From: Sebastes aleutianus
Lineage: Eukaryota; Chordata; Actinopteri; Perciformes; Sebastidae
Assembly (NCBI GenBank): GCA_916700875.1
Contig: CAKAKS010000038.1
Span: 15,249,444 to 15,313,443 of the forward strand
Reading direction: 5' to 3'
DNA: 64,000 bases
This document shows positions 35,451-48,300 of the stretch, one piece after another. Each line of letters starts with the position of its first letter. Position 1 is the stretch's first letter. The notes under the pieces are model-generated. The model was given only the letters and a program-made list of their open reading frames with translations, was not told the origin of the DNA and ran no database searches. The position numbers were made by a program, and so were the translations under genes.

Positions 35451-38237
35451 GGTTGACAGAAAAACTCTCTCAAGCTCCTTCACTTCCTCCAGTCCCCTGA
35501 TCGTATCAACAGACAAAAGGCACTCTGGCTCCACTGGACGGCTCTAAAAAGGCTCTCAGCCTGGACACACAGAGAGGAGCAAGCCCCCCTTCTTGTACCC
35601 CTCCCCCTTCTCTCTTCCACTCTCCCTTTACACATTGCCCCGTCTCCTTCAGCAGCCCCCCAACGTCCTCCTCCTGCCTAAACATACTGCCCCGTCTCTC
35701 CTGTTTCTCTTCTGACCAAGTCCCCTCAACTCTCTGACCTTCTCTCTTTCTCTGCCTTTTTTACTCTCTCACCCCTCTCCCTCTCTCTAGCCAGTGACCC
35801 GTGCGTTTGTCTTTGAGCTGACCCCTGGCCCGGCGCAGAGAAGAGGGCGAGAGGGAATAGAAAGCCAACACAGCAGCAGGCAACAGCAGGCAAACACTAC
35901 AGCGGCACTCCTGACTCACAGACAAAAATCTCTAGCCTCCTTCCCCTTTAACATTCAAGAGTAATCAATCTAGCATGCTACATGATACTCAAACCCCGCC
36001 TCACACCCGGCTCCCGCCTCACTCTGACACTTGCAACCAATGAGAGGACAAGGTCCTCTTATGCCATTGGATGCTGCACACACCAATCAGCTCTGACACA
36101 TCCCCTGCTCCTCCCCTTTCCTCCGCCCAGCCCCCTTTTACCGACAGCCAACTTCCTGCTCTAAGTTACCTTGAGCTGCAGGATAGGGGTCAGGGAAAAG
36201 AAAAGAGGAAGAGAGTGTAGAGAGAAGAATAGGTGAAAAAGAGCAAATAAAGTTGTGGAAAGCTCTTCAGGGAGTGTGCGAGGGTGTGCTAGTGGTGGCT
36301 TGCCTCGGCATTGTTTGTCCTCGGGCGGTCCCTGCCTCTCCTGCTGCTGGACGGATGAGAAAGGCTCCACGGGCTGCTCTCTGACAACTGCTCTCTGCTT
36401 ATTTACAATGTCAAACTAAATGTCTCCCTCCGCCCCGCCTCCTCCCTGCTGCTACAGGCTGACAGTGCGGTGATGCAGGCAGACACGCTGCCCCTCACTG
36501 GCTGAAACAAGTGCCAGAATGGATGCCGCATGTTGCATCCACATGATTTAAAGTACAAAAGCATACTAGGCAGACTCGCTGTCTCATACGTGTGCACAGG
36601 TACACACGCACATCCACTTTGTCCTTGCTTTCTCATTCATCCTTGCTCACAGTCACAGGTACACACTGCAAACATCTAGCCTCTAACCAGCCTACTTGTT
36701 ATGAGATTCATTGTACATTCAGGTCATACCACCATCATTTGCACAAGTTATCAGTTAAAGGCACTCTGTGGCCACTCGTCATTATTTGCGTAGAATATGA
36801 ATTAGTTGAATTAGACTTTTTATTCAACAAATTCTCCTGACTCATGGAAACAATTAGTTATAATGCAACTTAAATGCAACCACAACCTTAATCCAATATA
36901 ATTATGGTGACAATCAAATTTACACAAAAACGAATTGCTGCAAAAAAAAAATCATTAGTAGAGCCTTTGTACAAACTAAAGAAGAATCAGCTGACTGGTG
37001 AGCAGCCGCGGAAGAGAGGGAAAAAAAGAGTGCATTTGATTCTCGTCCTATTTGTGGATAAACAAGACTAAGAGATATGGGTGAAAGTCTCTAAAACTAC
37101 CCTCACAGCAACTTCCACAATTAAAACGTCATCAAAAAACCACATCAGCAATGTCATACAATGCCCTTCTTGTTAACTCACCACCGGTTTAATCATGTGC
37201 ATACTTTCTTTCTACACAGTAACCTTTACTTAAGAGCACCAAGGCATGACACTGCTGCTCATTTGCACAACTCACTGTGTTTAATGCACCATCGACTTGC
37301 ATCGGTAACTCCACACCATATGCAAACTCAAAGACACATAAAGCTTAGAAAGTGTTGAGAAGTGACAGAAATTGAAGGTGTGATGGTAATGAAATTTTGG
37401 CCAGAGTGCCTTTAACCTTGCAACAATTTGTGCAAAGGATGGTGATATGACCTGAAGCTTTATGCTGCATATTACAGCAAATCCCGACACAACAAGCTTA
37501 AGAGAGAGAGAAAAGAGAGCAAACCTGCCCCATCAATGAAAAACCTAGAGGGGGAGGGGAACCGGAAGGATGGAGAAGGACAGAGAGGAGAGTTGTTACA
37601 GGATGGGAGGGGTAGAACAAGTGGAGAGAGGGTGAGAGATAGAGACTCAAGAGAAAACAAAGCTAAATGTTCCCTTTTCTATTTTTGTGAGGAGCATGGG
37701 GACTAGAGCAGGTACTACAGCCATCCAGTTAATGATTAGAGCGGAGCTGCACAAAGATTAATCTCTCCAGCAGTTCTCTCTTTGAATGTACTCTGGCTAC
37801 CCAAAATGCCTCAGTAATGACACCTGGCAAGGTCACCCTACAAATGAGACCTTCCCATGACCTGTGCTGCCCGTAGCGGAGACATGTTTAGAGATAAACA
37901 TACACCAGCCGGACTATGGGTTTCATAAACACACACCACCCTCAGAGTAGCCATGCATTCACCCACAAACATGCAAAAACAGATAGAATAGATGGGTTAG
38001 CTGACAAACTTGCCGGTTACTCAGATAAATTTCCCCTAAATTATGACGGACCCGCATCCAGTCATTTTAAATATAACTGCTAGATTAAACATGCACAGAC
38101 AGCGAAGTAAGAAATCAACATTAATAAACCTCTTGTAGATTAACAAGGTTGTGAGACTGTAAACTGTACACAGTATTTGTCTCCGCTGCTAACAATAGAT
38201 AGCAAATGCTGAAGCACCTTTTACATTCTTACATTCA
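35451..38237. other. nfyc upstream intron, no gene seen
   Basis: GC-rich and pyrimidine-rich DNA at 35500-36470, possibly promoter-like, then ordinary non-coding DNA. No ORF has a recognisable product. Confidence 0.35.
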
Positions 38238-39632
38238 CTGGGGATATAGCAGAGAGACGGTATTGTTTTATATGCATTTTAAATATGAAATGTCTGGGGA
38301 TATAGCAGAGAGATGGTATTGTTTTCTATACATTTTAAATATGGAATTTCTGGCTAAAAGCATTTTAATCCATTTAAAATCGAACTTAACAAGTGCAGCT
38401 TCTACATGTTTGGTGTTTTTGTTCGGTTTTGATGTTGTGGTTTAATTTAAAGCACTTCTTTCATTATTTGAAAGGTTTTTCTTTTGTTCCTTTTCCCTGA
38501 TGATGGGCCTTGAGGCTAAATGGTTGTGGAAGATGTGTATGAATTTGAAATGTATATATGTTTGGAAAATTCGAATGTTATTAGTGTAACACAAATATAA
38601 TGTTGTATATAGTATGTATGTGATAAATTTGATGTACGTGATTTTGGACCCCAGGAAGACTAGCTGGTGCCATTGGTATCAGCTAATGGGGATCCTTTTT
38701 TTATTTTTATTTTTTTATTTAACCTTTATTTAACCAGGTTAGTCCAATTGAGATTAAGAACCAGCAAGAACACAAAGCTGCAGACACAGACACAAATAGA
38801 GATAAAATACAATTCACAAACACTGAAAGCAATAAAATTTGCATTAAAAGAGAACTATCTAAAGACAAATGGGGGGACAAAAAGGAACTTTTCTTGGAGT
38901 CAGCTGTACGACAAGGGGGCTAAAAACATTGGCATGCCATAGAGTCTGCTTCTAAAGCCTTCATTTTAGATTTAAAAATATTTAATGATACCAGCTCCTT
39001 GATTTTTAGGTCATTTTGGAGCAAATTCCAGGCTGAGGGTGCAGAATATGCAAAAGCCGTTTCCCCAATTTTTGTCCGAGCTTTTGGGACAGAGAGCACA
39101 AAGTAAAATTAAATAAATAAATTAATTATTTAAGCATTATTATGTACATTAAGTTTGATGAAGAACAGGAGTGTTGCTTACACATGACCTAGCTGAGTAA
39201 CGAAACAAAGACACACTTAATATTTACATATAGCTAGATGTGCACAATGCATTTACACACAGAGTGTAGGGCAAGTTTAATTTAAAGCTCTTCTTTCATT
39301 ATTTTTCTGGGGATATAGCAGAGAGATGGTATTGTTTTCTATACATCTTAAATATGAAATTTCTGGCTAAAAGCATTTTAATCCATTTAAAATCGAACTA
39401 AACAAGTGCAGCTTCTACATGTTGGGTGTTTTTGTTCGGTTTTTATGTTGTGGCTTAATTTAAAAGCTCTTCTTTCATTATTTAAGCATTATAAAAAAAG
39501 GTATGTACATTTAGTTTGATCAAGAACAGGAGTGTTGCTCCTTACACTGACCTAGATGAGTAACGAAACAAAGACACACTTCATATTTACATAAAGCTAG
39601 ATGTGCACAACGCATTTACACACAGAGTGTAG
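38238..39632. repeat. Local tandem duplication, one unit split by a LINE composite
   Basis: Block A (CTGGGGATATAGCAGAGAG...CTTCTTTCATTATTT) begins at 38294 and again at 39307; its first 56 bases also occur at 38238. Block B (AAGCATTAT...AACAGGAGTGTTGCT...CACAGAGTGTAG) follows at 39132-39272 and 39483-39631. In the first unit A and B are separated by the insertion 38470-39124; in the second they are contiguous. Confidence 0.85.
38470..39124. mobile_element. LINE (L2/CR1-like) tail-to-tail composite, left copy
   Basis: 38470-38700 reads plus-sense toward GACCCCAGGAAGACTAGCTG, GCTAATGGGGATCC and a T/A-rich tail. 38725-39110 is a second fragment in minus sense whose tail is the AAATAAAGGTTAAATAAA type. 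The minus frame contains decayed polymerase-like coding (KALEADSMACQCF type). It is flanked by ATTATTT at 38463-38469 and 39125-39131, a target-site duplication matching the empty site in the second tandem unit. Confidence 0.65.
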
Positions 39633-40466
39633 TTTGCTCTTTAACACTTAAACATGATGTTGCACTTTAACTAGGTCGCTTATACAGCATGCATTATTAT
39701 AAAGCCCGTTAGGACGAACAAAGCAGCTAGCAGGAGACATTAAGCAAAGTCACACATCCAAGGGTAGCACACCGAAGTCACTATTTATATTATAACCGAG
39801 ACTAAGGACGCTAAAATAAACTATAATATTAAAACACACCGTATTGTGACATATCGGCTGCTTAAACACTAAAGGACATCAACCTGCAACATCCACATTT
39901 AGCACGAGTAGCTGCCGTTATGATAACGTTAGCTTGTTGGAGACCGGTGACTGTCGTACGGCATTAGTGTGTGTAATTTTAAAACACCGCTGGACAACGA
40001 GTCCTGTCATGAAGTGAAAGTTTTGCAAAGCTTTCCACAGCTAGGAAGAAGCAGTCTAACCAATAAAGACAACGTTTGGATCTGTCCTTCAGACCAATCA
40101 AACCTCGGACTAGATTCCACCAATCAAGGTTTTTTAGGGGCTAAGTTCGTTCGTGCAACTGACGCCATTCGGGCTCCAGTAGAAACGGCCGTTCACGTCT
40201 GACAATCATGTAAAGACAAGAGCCAACATGGTGGACACAGAACACCAGTTTCCTGACCGCCCGTGATCCCTTCAGCGGGCCACCAATAAGCGCCTCAGAG
40301 AGCGGCGGAGGGAAATGGCGCCTATGTTCATCTTCCAAAACAATCGTCTATTGGTCAAAGAACAGCAAATGAAAAGAAGCCGAGTAATTGCTCATACTTC
40401 CAGCCCAACACGGGCTCCTTTCTTGTAAACGTTTCACACACAAAGGGACTTTAATTTCTTACTCAC

Positions 40467-40560
40467 TTTGTTTTTACGGGTTACGAAGTGAAGTCCGGCT
40501 CAGCGTATTATTTATTTTATTTAGCTAGCAAGGGGAAACAAGATGGCTGCTACTCGAACC
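40467..40560 (-). other. nfyc: Probable nfyc non-coding exon 1
   Basis: The minus strand reads GCAGCCATCTTGTTTCCCC at about 40550-40532, continues without repeats, and reaches a donor AAACAAA|GTGAGTAAG at 40467/40466. An upstream non-coding exon is required by the acceptor at 27217. The GC content and promoter motifs just behind make this the best candidate. The 5' limit is a guess. Confidence 0.4.
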
Positions 40561-40600
40561 GGAAACAGTTGGTTGCACGACGTAAGTACGTGATGACGTG
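40539..40600. promoter_or_regulatory. Probable nfyc core promoter motifs (YY1, ETS, CRE-like)
   Basis: CAAGATGGCTGC (40539-40550) fits a YY1 site, ACCGGAAAC (40558-40566) an ETS-family site, and TGATGACGTGG (40591-40601) a CRE/ATF half site, all within 65 bases. This cluster is usual for TATA-less housekeeping promoters. No TATA box was seen. Confidence 0.45.
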
Positions 40601-40689
40601 GCAGTTACGTTCCCTACGCAACGTCGCCTTCCACTCTTCATTAAATTCTACTAAATAAGGGATATTTATTTATTTATTTAATTTAAAAA

Positions 40690-41474
40690 GGATCCCCATT
40701 AGCTGATACCAATGACACAAGCTAGTCTTCCTAGGGTCCGAAATCAAGTACATTACATTTATCACATACATACTATAAATGCTTAATTTATTTATTTAAT
40801 TTTACTTTGTGCTCTCTGTCCCAAAAGCTCGGACAAAGATTGGGGAAAGGGCTTTTGCACATTCTGCACACTCAGCCTGGAATTTACTCCAAAATGACCT
40901 AAAAATCAAGGAGCTGGTATCATTAAATATTTTTAAATCTAAAATGAAGGCTTTAGAAGCAGACTCTATGGCATGCCAATGTTTTTAGCCCCCTTGTTGT
41001 AGAGCTGACTCCCAGAAAAGTTCCTTTTTGTCCCCCAATATGTCTTTAGATAGTTCTCTTTTAATGCAAATTTTAGTGCTTTCAGTGTTTGTGAATTGTA
41101 TTTTATCTCTATTTGTGTCTGCAACTTTGTGTTCTTGCTGCTGACCATCTTGGCCAGGTCTCCCTTGGAAAATAGGTTCTTAATCTCAATGGGACTAACC
41201 TGGTTAAATAAAGGTTAAATAAATAAAAAATGTAAATAAAAAATAAAAAAGGATCCCCATTAGCTGATACCAATGGCACCAGCTAGTCTTCCTGGGGTCC
41301 GAAATCAAGTACATTACATTTATCACATACATACTATATACAACATCATATTTGTGTTACACTAATAACATTCAAATTTTCCAAACATATATAAATTTCA
41401 CATTCATACACAATCTTCCACAACCATTTAGCCTCAAGGCCCATCATCAGGGAAAAGGAACAAAAGAAAAACCA
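40690..41474. mobile_element. LINE (L2/CR1-like) tail-to-tail composite, right copy, inverted
   Basis: Reverse complement of the 38470-39124 composite: the plus-sense fragment 40810-41225 ends GGTTAAATAAAGGTTAAATA, then the minus-sense fragment 41250-41474 begins GGATCCCCATTAGCTGATAC. An extra minus-sense piece of the second fragment lies at 40690-40782, between two copies of AATTTATTTATTTAATTT-like DNA that may be a target-site duplication. The plus frame shows decayed coding of the same type as the left copy. Confidence 0.65.
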
Positions 41475-42320
41475 TACATGACCAACACTGGACTATGGAT
41501 CAGCTGCTTCAGTAATGTATTCTTAGATGGTATTTGAATGAGGATTTGTTAGAGGATTGACGGATGTAAAGAGGGCAGCTATTCTAATGAATGATGGCAC
41601 GATAAATGTCTGTCTTTTTTAAGGCATTACATTTTGGGTGCGGTAACACGATTAGGCCATCACCTGCTGTTCTAGTGAAATGACTGTGAACGTCCCTGCA
41701 TTTGGTAATTTGACTGTATAAAAACTTGGGTTTAGTAGAATTAACCCGGGGCTATGATTAATATATTAACTCCCAAAGTATTATTAGTCACAGTGAAACA
41801 TAAGCGAACTAGTAAAAATATAATTGTGGGAATTTTAATGCGGCACTTAATGTCAGTCAGTTGAATGATATATATTCACCAATGTCCAATTACACTGTTA
41901 CAGTAAAATATATGAATGCTGCTGCTGCTAATTATAACAATACGTAGAGCTGATGTGATTGATTTAGTACCAAAATGTTTTCATTAAAGTCCTACATTGG
42001 ACCACATAATTCACAAACAGTTAAATTATGTTTGATTTAATTACCTGTAATTACATTTGCTGCACAGTTAAAGACTAATATCGCAATAACAATATTGCTA
42101 CTTGCAGCTGATAACAGTAATATAAAGAATTGAAAGACATGACAGCTGCAGTAGCCACATTTTAATGTACACATTTTTCAAGAACCTTATTCACAAATGT
42201 CTAAAAGCAAATAACCTAATATACAAATGACGCGGATGGAAATTTAATATAAAATCATGTTGTAAATCCAAAGTACCCCATTAAAAATATGGACATTTAG
42301 TTTACAGAACTTCTATGGAA

Positions 42321-45300
42321 TTATTTCCTTGCCACAAGTTCCAGGAGGGTGGAGGTGATTTTGTCCAGGTTGTTGGAGTACCGAGGGCCCCGGTCCATCC
42401 TGGCTCCTCGTTGCATGTGGAGCGGAATCGCAGAAGAGTGGGAGTCTAAAAACCCATCGTCGGCAGGTGGGTAGTCACGAGGGCGCATGGGTTCTTGAAA
42501 CCTTTCAGGATAACGTTTTGGTTCATCTAGATGGGAATCAGGTGGCGACCGAGACATCCCCTGCCGCCCAAAAACCTCTGAAAGAAAAACAATAGGAAAA
42601 GAACTTGAATGAAAGGAAGTTGAAAATGCAGACATATTTTGACAGAAGGAACCGGAATACAAAGTTTATTGTTCATCAGTTATTACACATAAACGTAACA
42701 GAAAGTGGTGGTACAAATTAGACAACACATTTCAAATTAGTAACATAAACCGCTCTTCTATTCAATACCTTTAATGAAGAATATTTTGTCTGAGGTGAGT
42801 GTGAACTAACCCAGTAATGCCTGGTATGCAGCGTATGGAGAATATGACATAACCGTTAGAGCTGTCAAAGTTGAACGATAATAATGTGTTAACGCAAATT
42901 GTTTTAACGCCACTAATTTCTTTAGCGCATTAACGCAACTTGAAATTTTTAGGTTGTAGCTGGCTCAGTTTTAAAACTAGAGTGAAAATGCTGGTATGAA
43001 GCTAGAAAACCTAAGGAATATTTTGGTACCAACCATGTCATACAAGCTTGTCATGAAGGAGGTTTAATAACGCTCCAAACTTACGCTAAAGTTTGGCGAG
43101 GAAAAACTAGCATTGACACGAGGTCTGGGGTCCCTTGACCTCTGATCTTGTGTTATGTGAATAAAAATGGGTTCTATGGGTACCCACGAGTCTCCCCTTA
43201 ACAGACATGCCAACTTTATTATAATCACATGCAGTTTGGGGCAAGTCATAGTCAAGTCAGCACACTGACACACTGACAGCTGTTGTTGCCTCTTGGGCTT
43301 GAGTTTGCCATTTTTTATGCTAAATGCAGTACCTGTGAGGGTTTCTGGACAATATTTGTCATTGTTCTGTGTTGAAATTGATCTCCAATAATAAATGTAT
43401 ACATACATTTGCATAAAGCAAGCATATTTGCCCACTCCCATGTTGATAAGAGTATTAAATACTTGACAGAACTCCCTTTAAGAAGCATTTTGAACAAATA
43501 AAAAATGTGGGATTAATTTGCGATTCATCACGGTTAAATATTTTAAATGATTGACAGCCCCAATTACTGCTATATACTATATATATTATACAATTTACCT
43601 TCATATCGGCTTCTGTTTGACTGTCTGGGTTCCCCGCGTACAGGATGGTGGTATTCTTGGAGCTGCTTGTCAGGTATATGCTCATGCTGCTGCCAGCCTC
43701 TTCCTCTGTTATTGTCTTTAAAGAAGAGGTCTTCTGGTCGCCTGTGGTCTGAATCTTCTCTGCGGGTTGTGTCATACTGGTGTCTTGGAGACAGCTCTAG
43801 GTCCGGGCTGAAGCTGTTGTTGTCTGTGTAGGCTGCTCGACCATGGTTATGTTCCTACAACAACAAAAACACGTTTATTTAATTCATTTCCAGTGCTTTG
43901 CAGAGAGGCAGAGAATTAAACTACATGTGTTCAGTTAGAAAGACTGACACCGTGCGGGGTGACACATACCACAGCTTTCTCCGATTTTTTGGTCTTGAAT
44001 TCTTTCAGAAGGTTGCAAAGTTTGCTCTTCAGGAAGTCAGCCTCTTCTGCATTTTCTATTTCAACATTTTTCTAGTGAAAAGGAAAAAGGACATAGTTAA
44101 GATGCCCCCCTTCAATGAATGGCTGCACAACAAACACATCACTGTTACGTGTGTTGCAAATACAAATTCACAATCTTACCAGCATATCAAAGACTCCCCT
44201 CGACTCAGAGCCTTCTCTTTGGTAGCCTTCAGTATGATGCAGACTCTAAAAAGAAGACAGGTTTGACATCACTACAGCAGTTATACTACTGAATTGAGTA
44301 CATTTTCTAGATTAGTTAGAAATATGACACATTGGCAGGTTACTAGTGAATCAAAACAAACATCCTAATTGTACAATTAACTACCTGTGATTCTATGTAG
44401 CGGTCAGGATGTCTCAACGGTTCACTAACTGGTCTAGGACGACCGGCAAACTTCGGATGTGGAGGTCCATACTCGTCATCGAAGCTTAAAGCAGAAATGT
44501 CCAGAAAATAATGTAAGATTCAGGTATCAGCCAGGCATTTTCAAGGAGAAAAAATCTCAAACAGATAAACGACCAGGTACATCATCACTCACATCCCCTT
44601 TGTTGTTTCCACCTCTGCTGCAGTGGCATCAGAGAAGCGACTCTTTCTTTTTCTTTTACCTTGTCCCCGATCATTAGCGGCACCTGTCAGGAAACGCCTG
44701 AATGGCTCTGGGATATCAGACATGGCCCTGGTAGCTTCCACTCGTCTCTGGGAGGCAGGGGGTCCTATTCTGCTCGGCCCAGGGTTGGCAACTGCCTCTT
44801 CTTGATGTGGTTCTCTTGTTTGATGACGATAATCTTTAATTATGTGAAACATCTGGCCATCACGTGACCGGTCATTCTCCATAGGTGTTGGAAAGCTCCT
44901 CCTATTGGCCACTGGATCACTCGATCCCTGCCTGCCTGCTCTATTAATAGTGTCATGTCTACCAGATTCCCTGTCCAGAGACCACCGCTGTTCATCGCCT
45001 TCTGGGAACACCGGCTGCGAGGGCGGGTACTCGGAAGAACGAACTTGCCCACGCCTCCTAACTTCCGCAGTGTAGAACTCCTTCAGTGGATCTCTTTCTT
45101 CGTAGGGTCTTCTGTAAGGAGGAGCCTCCTCTGGGTAATACTCTCTATGCTGAGCCTCGCCATGGGGCATCTCCTCCCTTGGATCATACCTGGGATCCCC
45201 ACCTGGCCCCAGTACGGCTCTTCTTTGTGGCTCTTCAACATATTCCTCTTCATACTCATCATCACCATAATCAGGATCCATTAACTCTTGTCTGTACATA

Positions 45301-48300
45301 TCACTCTCGCTGTAATCTGCCCTCTGCGGCTCCTCTTCCATGCAGTCTTGGCCGAGAGGGTCCTCCTGCTGGTACATCGGCCCGCCTCTGTTCAACATGT
45401 AAGGGACTTCTGGACGGAATAGGAGTGAAGGATACCTCCCTGGGTGAGAGTACTCATCCTGGTAGTCCTTGAGGTCTGGTGTGTGTGGCAGCACATCTCG
45501 TTGGGGCTGTGAGATGTTTCGGCCCATATTTTGCTTCTGCCTTGGGAGAACTAGGGAACGAGAGTAGACATATAAGTAAAAAATAAAAGTACATACAATA
45601 TTGCTCATATGAGCTGTTTTTTAATCAGGTGAATTTGATGTATCACATTAGATTCTCTGAAAAGCATTAAATGCATGTCAACTAGTTTACTAAATGAAAT
45701 ATTTGTTTTCTGTAAATTCTGTAGAACGTCATGTTCAGTACATGTATAGTGTCAAAATACCTTTAACAAAATTAAAAGGTATTCTTATAAAAAATGAGGT
45801 AAAAAAGACTATTGGCCAATCAAAATTCAAGTGTCGGTCAGGCTATAATCATTATTAAAAACCTTCTAACATCCATCCTTTAAAACTGTCTAGAGCTGCA
45901 ACGATAAATGATTAGTTGTCAAATTAATTGCTGATTAATTCTCTGATTCCAGCTTCTTAAATGTGAATATTTTCTGGTTTATTTACTCCTCTATGACAGT
46001 AAACTGAATATCTTTGAGTTGTGGACAAAACCAGACATTTGAAGACGTCATCTTGGGCTTTGGGAAACACTGATCCACATTTTTCTGACATTTTATAGAC
46101 CAAACAACTAACCAATCAAGAAAATAATCAACAGATTAATTGACAATGAAAATAATCGTTAGTTGCAGCCCTAAAACTCTCAGTGAAACTCTGACATTTC
46201 TATACAATCATCAACGCTCAGACAATCAAAGTGAGAACACAGAACAAAAACATAGGAAATACTGTATGTAACCCTGCCGATAGCTTATCCAACATCTATT
46301 ACTACACAGTGTGAATGTACCTCTCGAGATGTTTAATTGGCCTTCTATCCCCCTTTTCGGGATTAGCTGAAACACAAAAAAAGTAGACACAAACAACATG
46401 TGTTAGTCTCAAAATGATTACGATTTTAAAAGTACATATTACTTAATAACATTCAACCACCTTGTTGATCTCTACACGTCCCACATTTGGTGTTCCCCGT
46501 CCATCCTGTCTCTCTATTATCTCTGCTCTGGCTCGTACGATCTTTCCTCCGTGGGTTATTATGGATTGTTTATTCCAGGTCACCAAGTCTGGCCGTTTCA
46601 GTTCCTGTATAAACACAACAGTATTCTCACTTTGTTTCGCCTTCTTAATTGAAAAGCAGAAGCAGACACTCAAAAAAGTATTGGCGTAATCTGAAAATGT
46701 TGACAATGCTTTACCACATATTTCTGCCGGTGTTTACGTCCGATCACATGATGGACCATTTCCGGTAGGTTTGCATTGTGACGACACAGCGTACATGTGT
46801 ATCTGGGGCCTGCTTGTGGTTCATTACCAGGCAGTTCGTCCAAATAGTTCAAACCTACAAAACAAAAGCAGAATAAAGTTAAATAGGGATCAAATTAACA
46901 TGGAAAATTGTTTAAAAAAATGTTATTCACCAATTATGGGTTCCTCAAGCTTCATGTAATCCAGATATTGTAATATGTCCTTAAATGCCGGTATGTAGTG
47001 ATGTCTGACAGCAAGCCCTGAGAAACCCAGACACTCGTAGTTAGCAAAAGAAAACCATTACAACAGAGAGGGGTTTTAAAGATAATGTATTATATGTACA
47101 GTGAATGGTCTAACTTAAAGGAGCAGTGTGTAACAATTAGGGGGATCTATTGGCAGAAATGGAATATAATATCAAGTATGTTTTCTTTAGTGTATAATCA
47201 CCTAAAAATAAGAATTGTTGTGTTTTCGTTACCTTAGAATGAGTCGTTTATATCTACATAGGGAGCGGGTCCTCTCTTCATGGAGCCAGCCGTCATGTTT
47301 CTACAGTAGCCCAGAACGGACAAACCAAACACCGGCTGTAGAGAGGGCCATTCACCTTTTTGTGTCGGCCACCCAAGTGCTCCTACACGCTTGGCACACC
47401 GGAAAAGCTTCAGTTGGTTGCAATCTGCAACCTCACCGCTAGATGCCACCAGATCCTACACACTGCTCTATTAAGTGTAAAATGCATTTTGGGTATTATT
47501 TATCTTACATAATTTGTGAGATGAACTCACGTTACTGGTTAGATCACAGTACAGTACAAACACTAGTGCAATGTTCCATTATCTTTCATTGAGTTGTAGT
47601 TACATCTTCTTCTTTAAGATGTAACTACAACTCAATGTATCATGTTGCACATTTCTGACCATCTTTTGTGTTCACCTTTTTCCAAACCACCATATATATA
47701 TATATATAGCATTTGACAGGCCAAGAGGAATTAGGGAGATAGCTGCAGTCAAAAGGGCTGTATGTTCCACTTCACATACTGATATCAGAAATCTGAATGC
47801 TGCAAATGAGTAACCATATACAGTATATGTTTGTTTATGTATGATCTCCAAAGTTTCACCTTTGAACACTTCAATTTCTGCTCTACTTACATCAGCAGGG
47901 AGGTCGTCTCTCTGAGACAAACATGGAGCTCAATCTTCTGTATCTCATGATTCTTTGGTGTTGCTGTGCGAATTTCTTCAGGTTCAGAAATGTCAACCAA
48001 GATGATTTTATGGTATATAAACACTTACTTTGCAAGAAAATTAATGCCTGGGGAGGCATTACGGCCTTGGCCTCCTGTGACAAAAGCTTACCTACATTAC
48101 CAACAGTAGAGGAAAAATAGTTTTTCCCACCATCCAAAAAAAAAAATCCCCAAAAATAATCGCAAAAAATGTATATTCACTTGAAGTATGAGCATGCCAC
48201 AGCTCTTTGCTCAGTTAAAACAAACAGAAGGCCACATTTCTGTATTTGAGCGTACACCACTTTCTCCCACAGGTAAAAATTGGAACATGTTTCCACAGGT

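Noticed and set aside
38238..39632. Repeated blocks considered as a CRISPR-like or satellite array
   Set aside because: Only two to three units of unequal length, explained by a local duplication plus a LINE insertion in a vertebrate genome.
40141..40338. 65-codon minus frame starting MEDEHRRHFPPPL near the nfyc promoter
   Set aside because: No recognisable domain; it lies upstream of or around the probable start site and does not join nfyc in frame.
43898..44266. 122-codon plus frame
   Set aside because: Antisense shadow of exons 44245-44180 and 44071-43970 of the zinc-finger gene.
44589..44593. Stop codon directly after TTKGM, read as the end of the zinc-finger protein
   Set aside because: A donor GGGAT|GTGAGT precedes that stop and the next exon at 44484 continues the frame (FDDEYGPPHPKF), so the stop is intronic.
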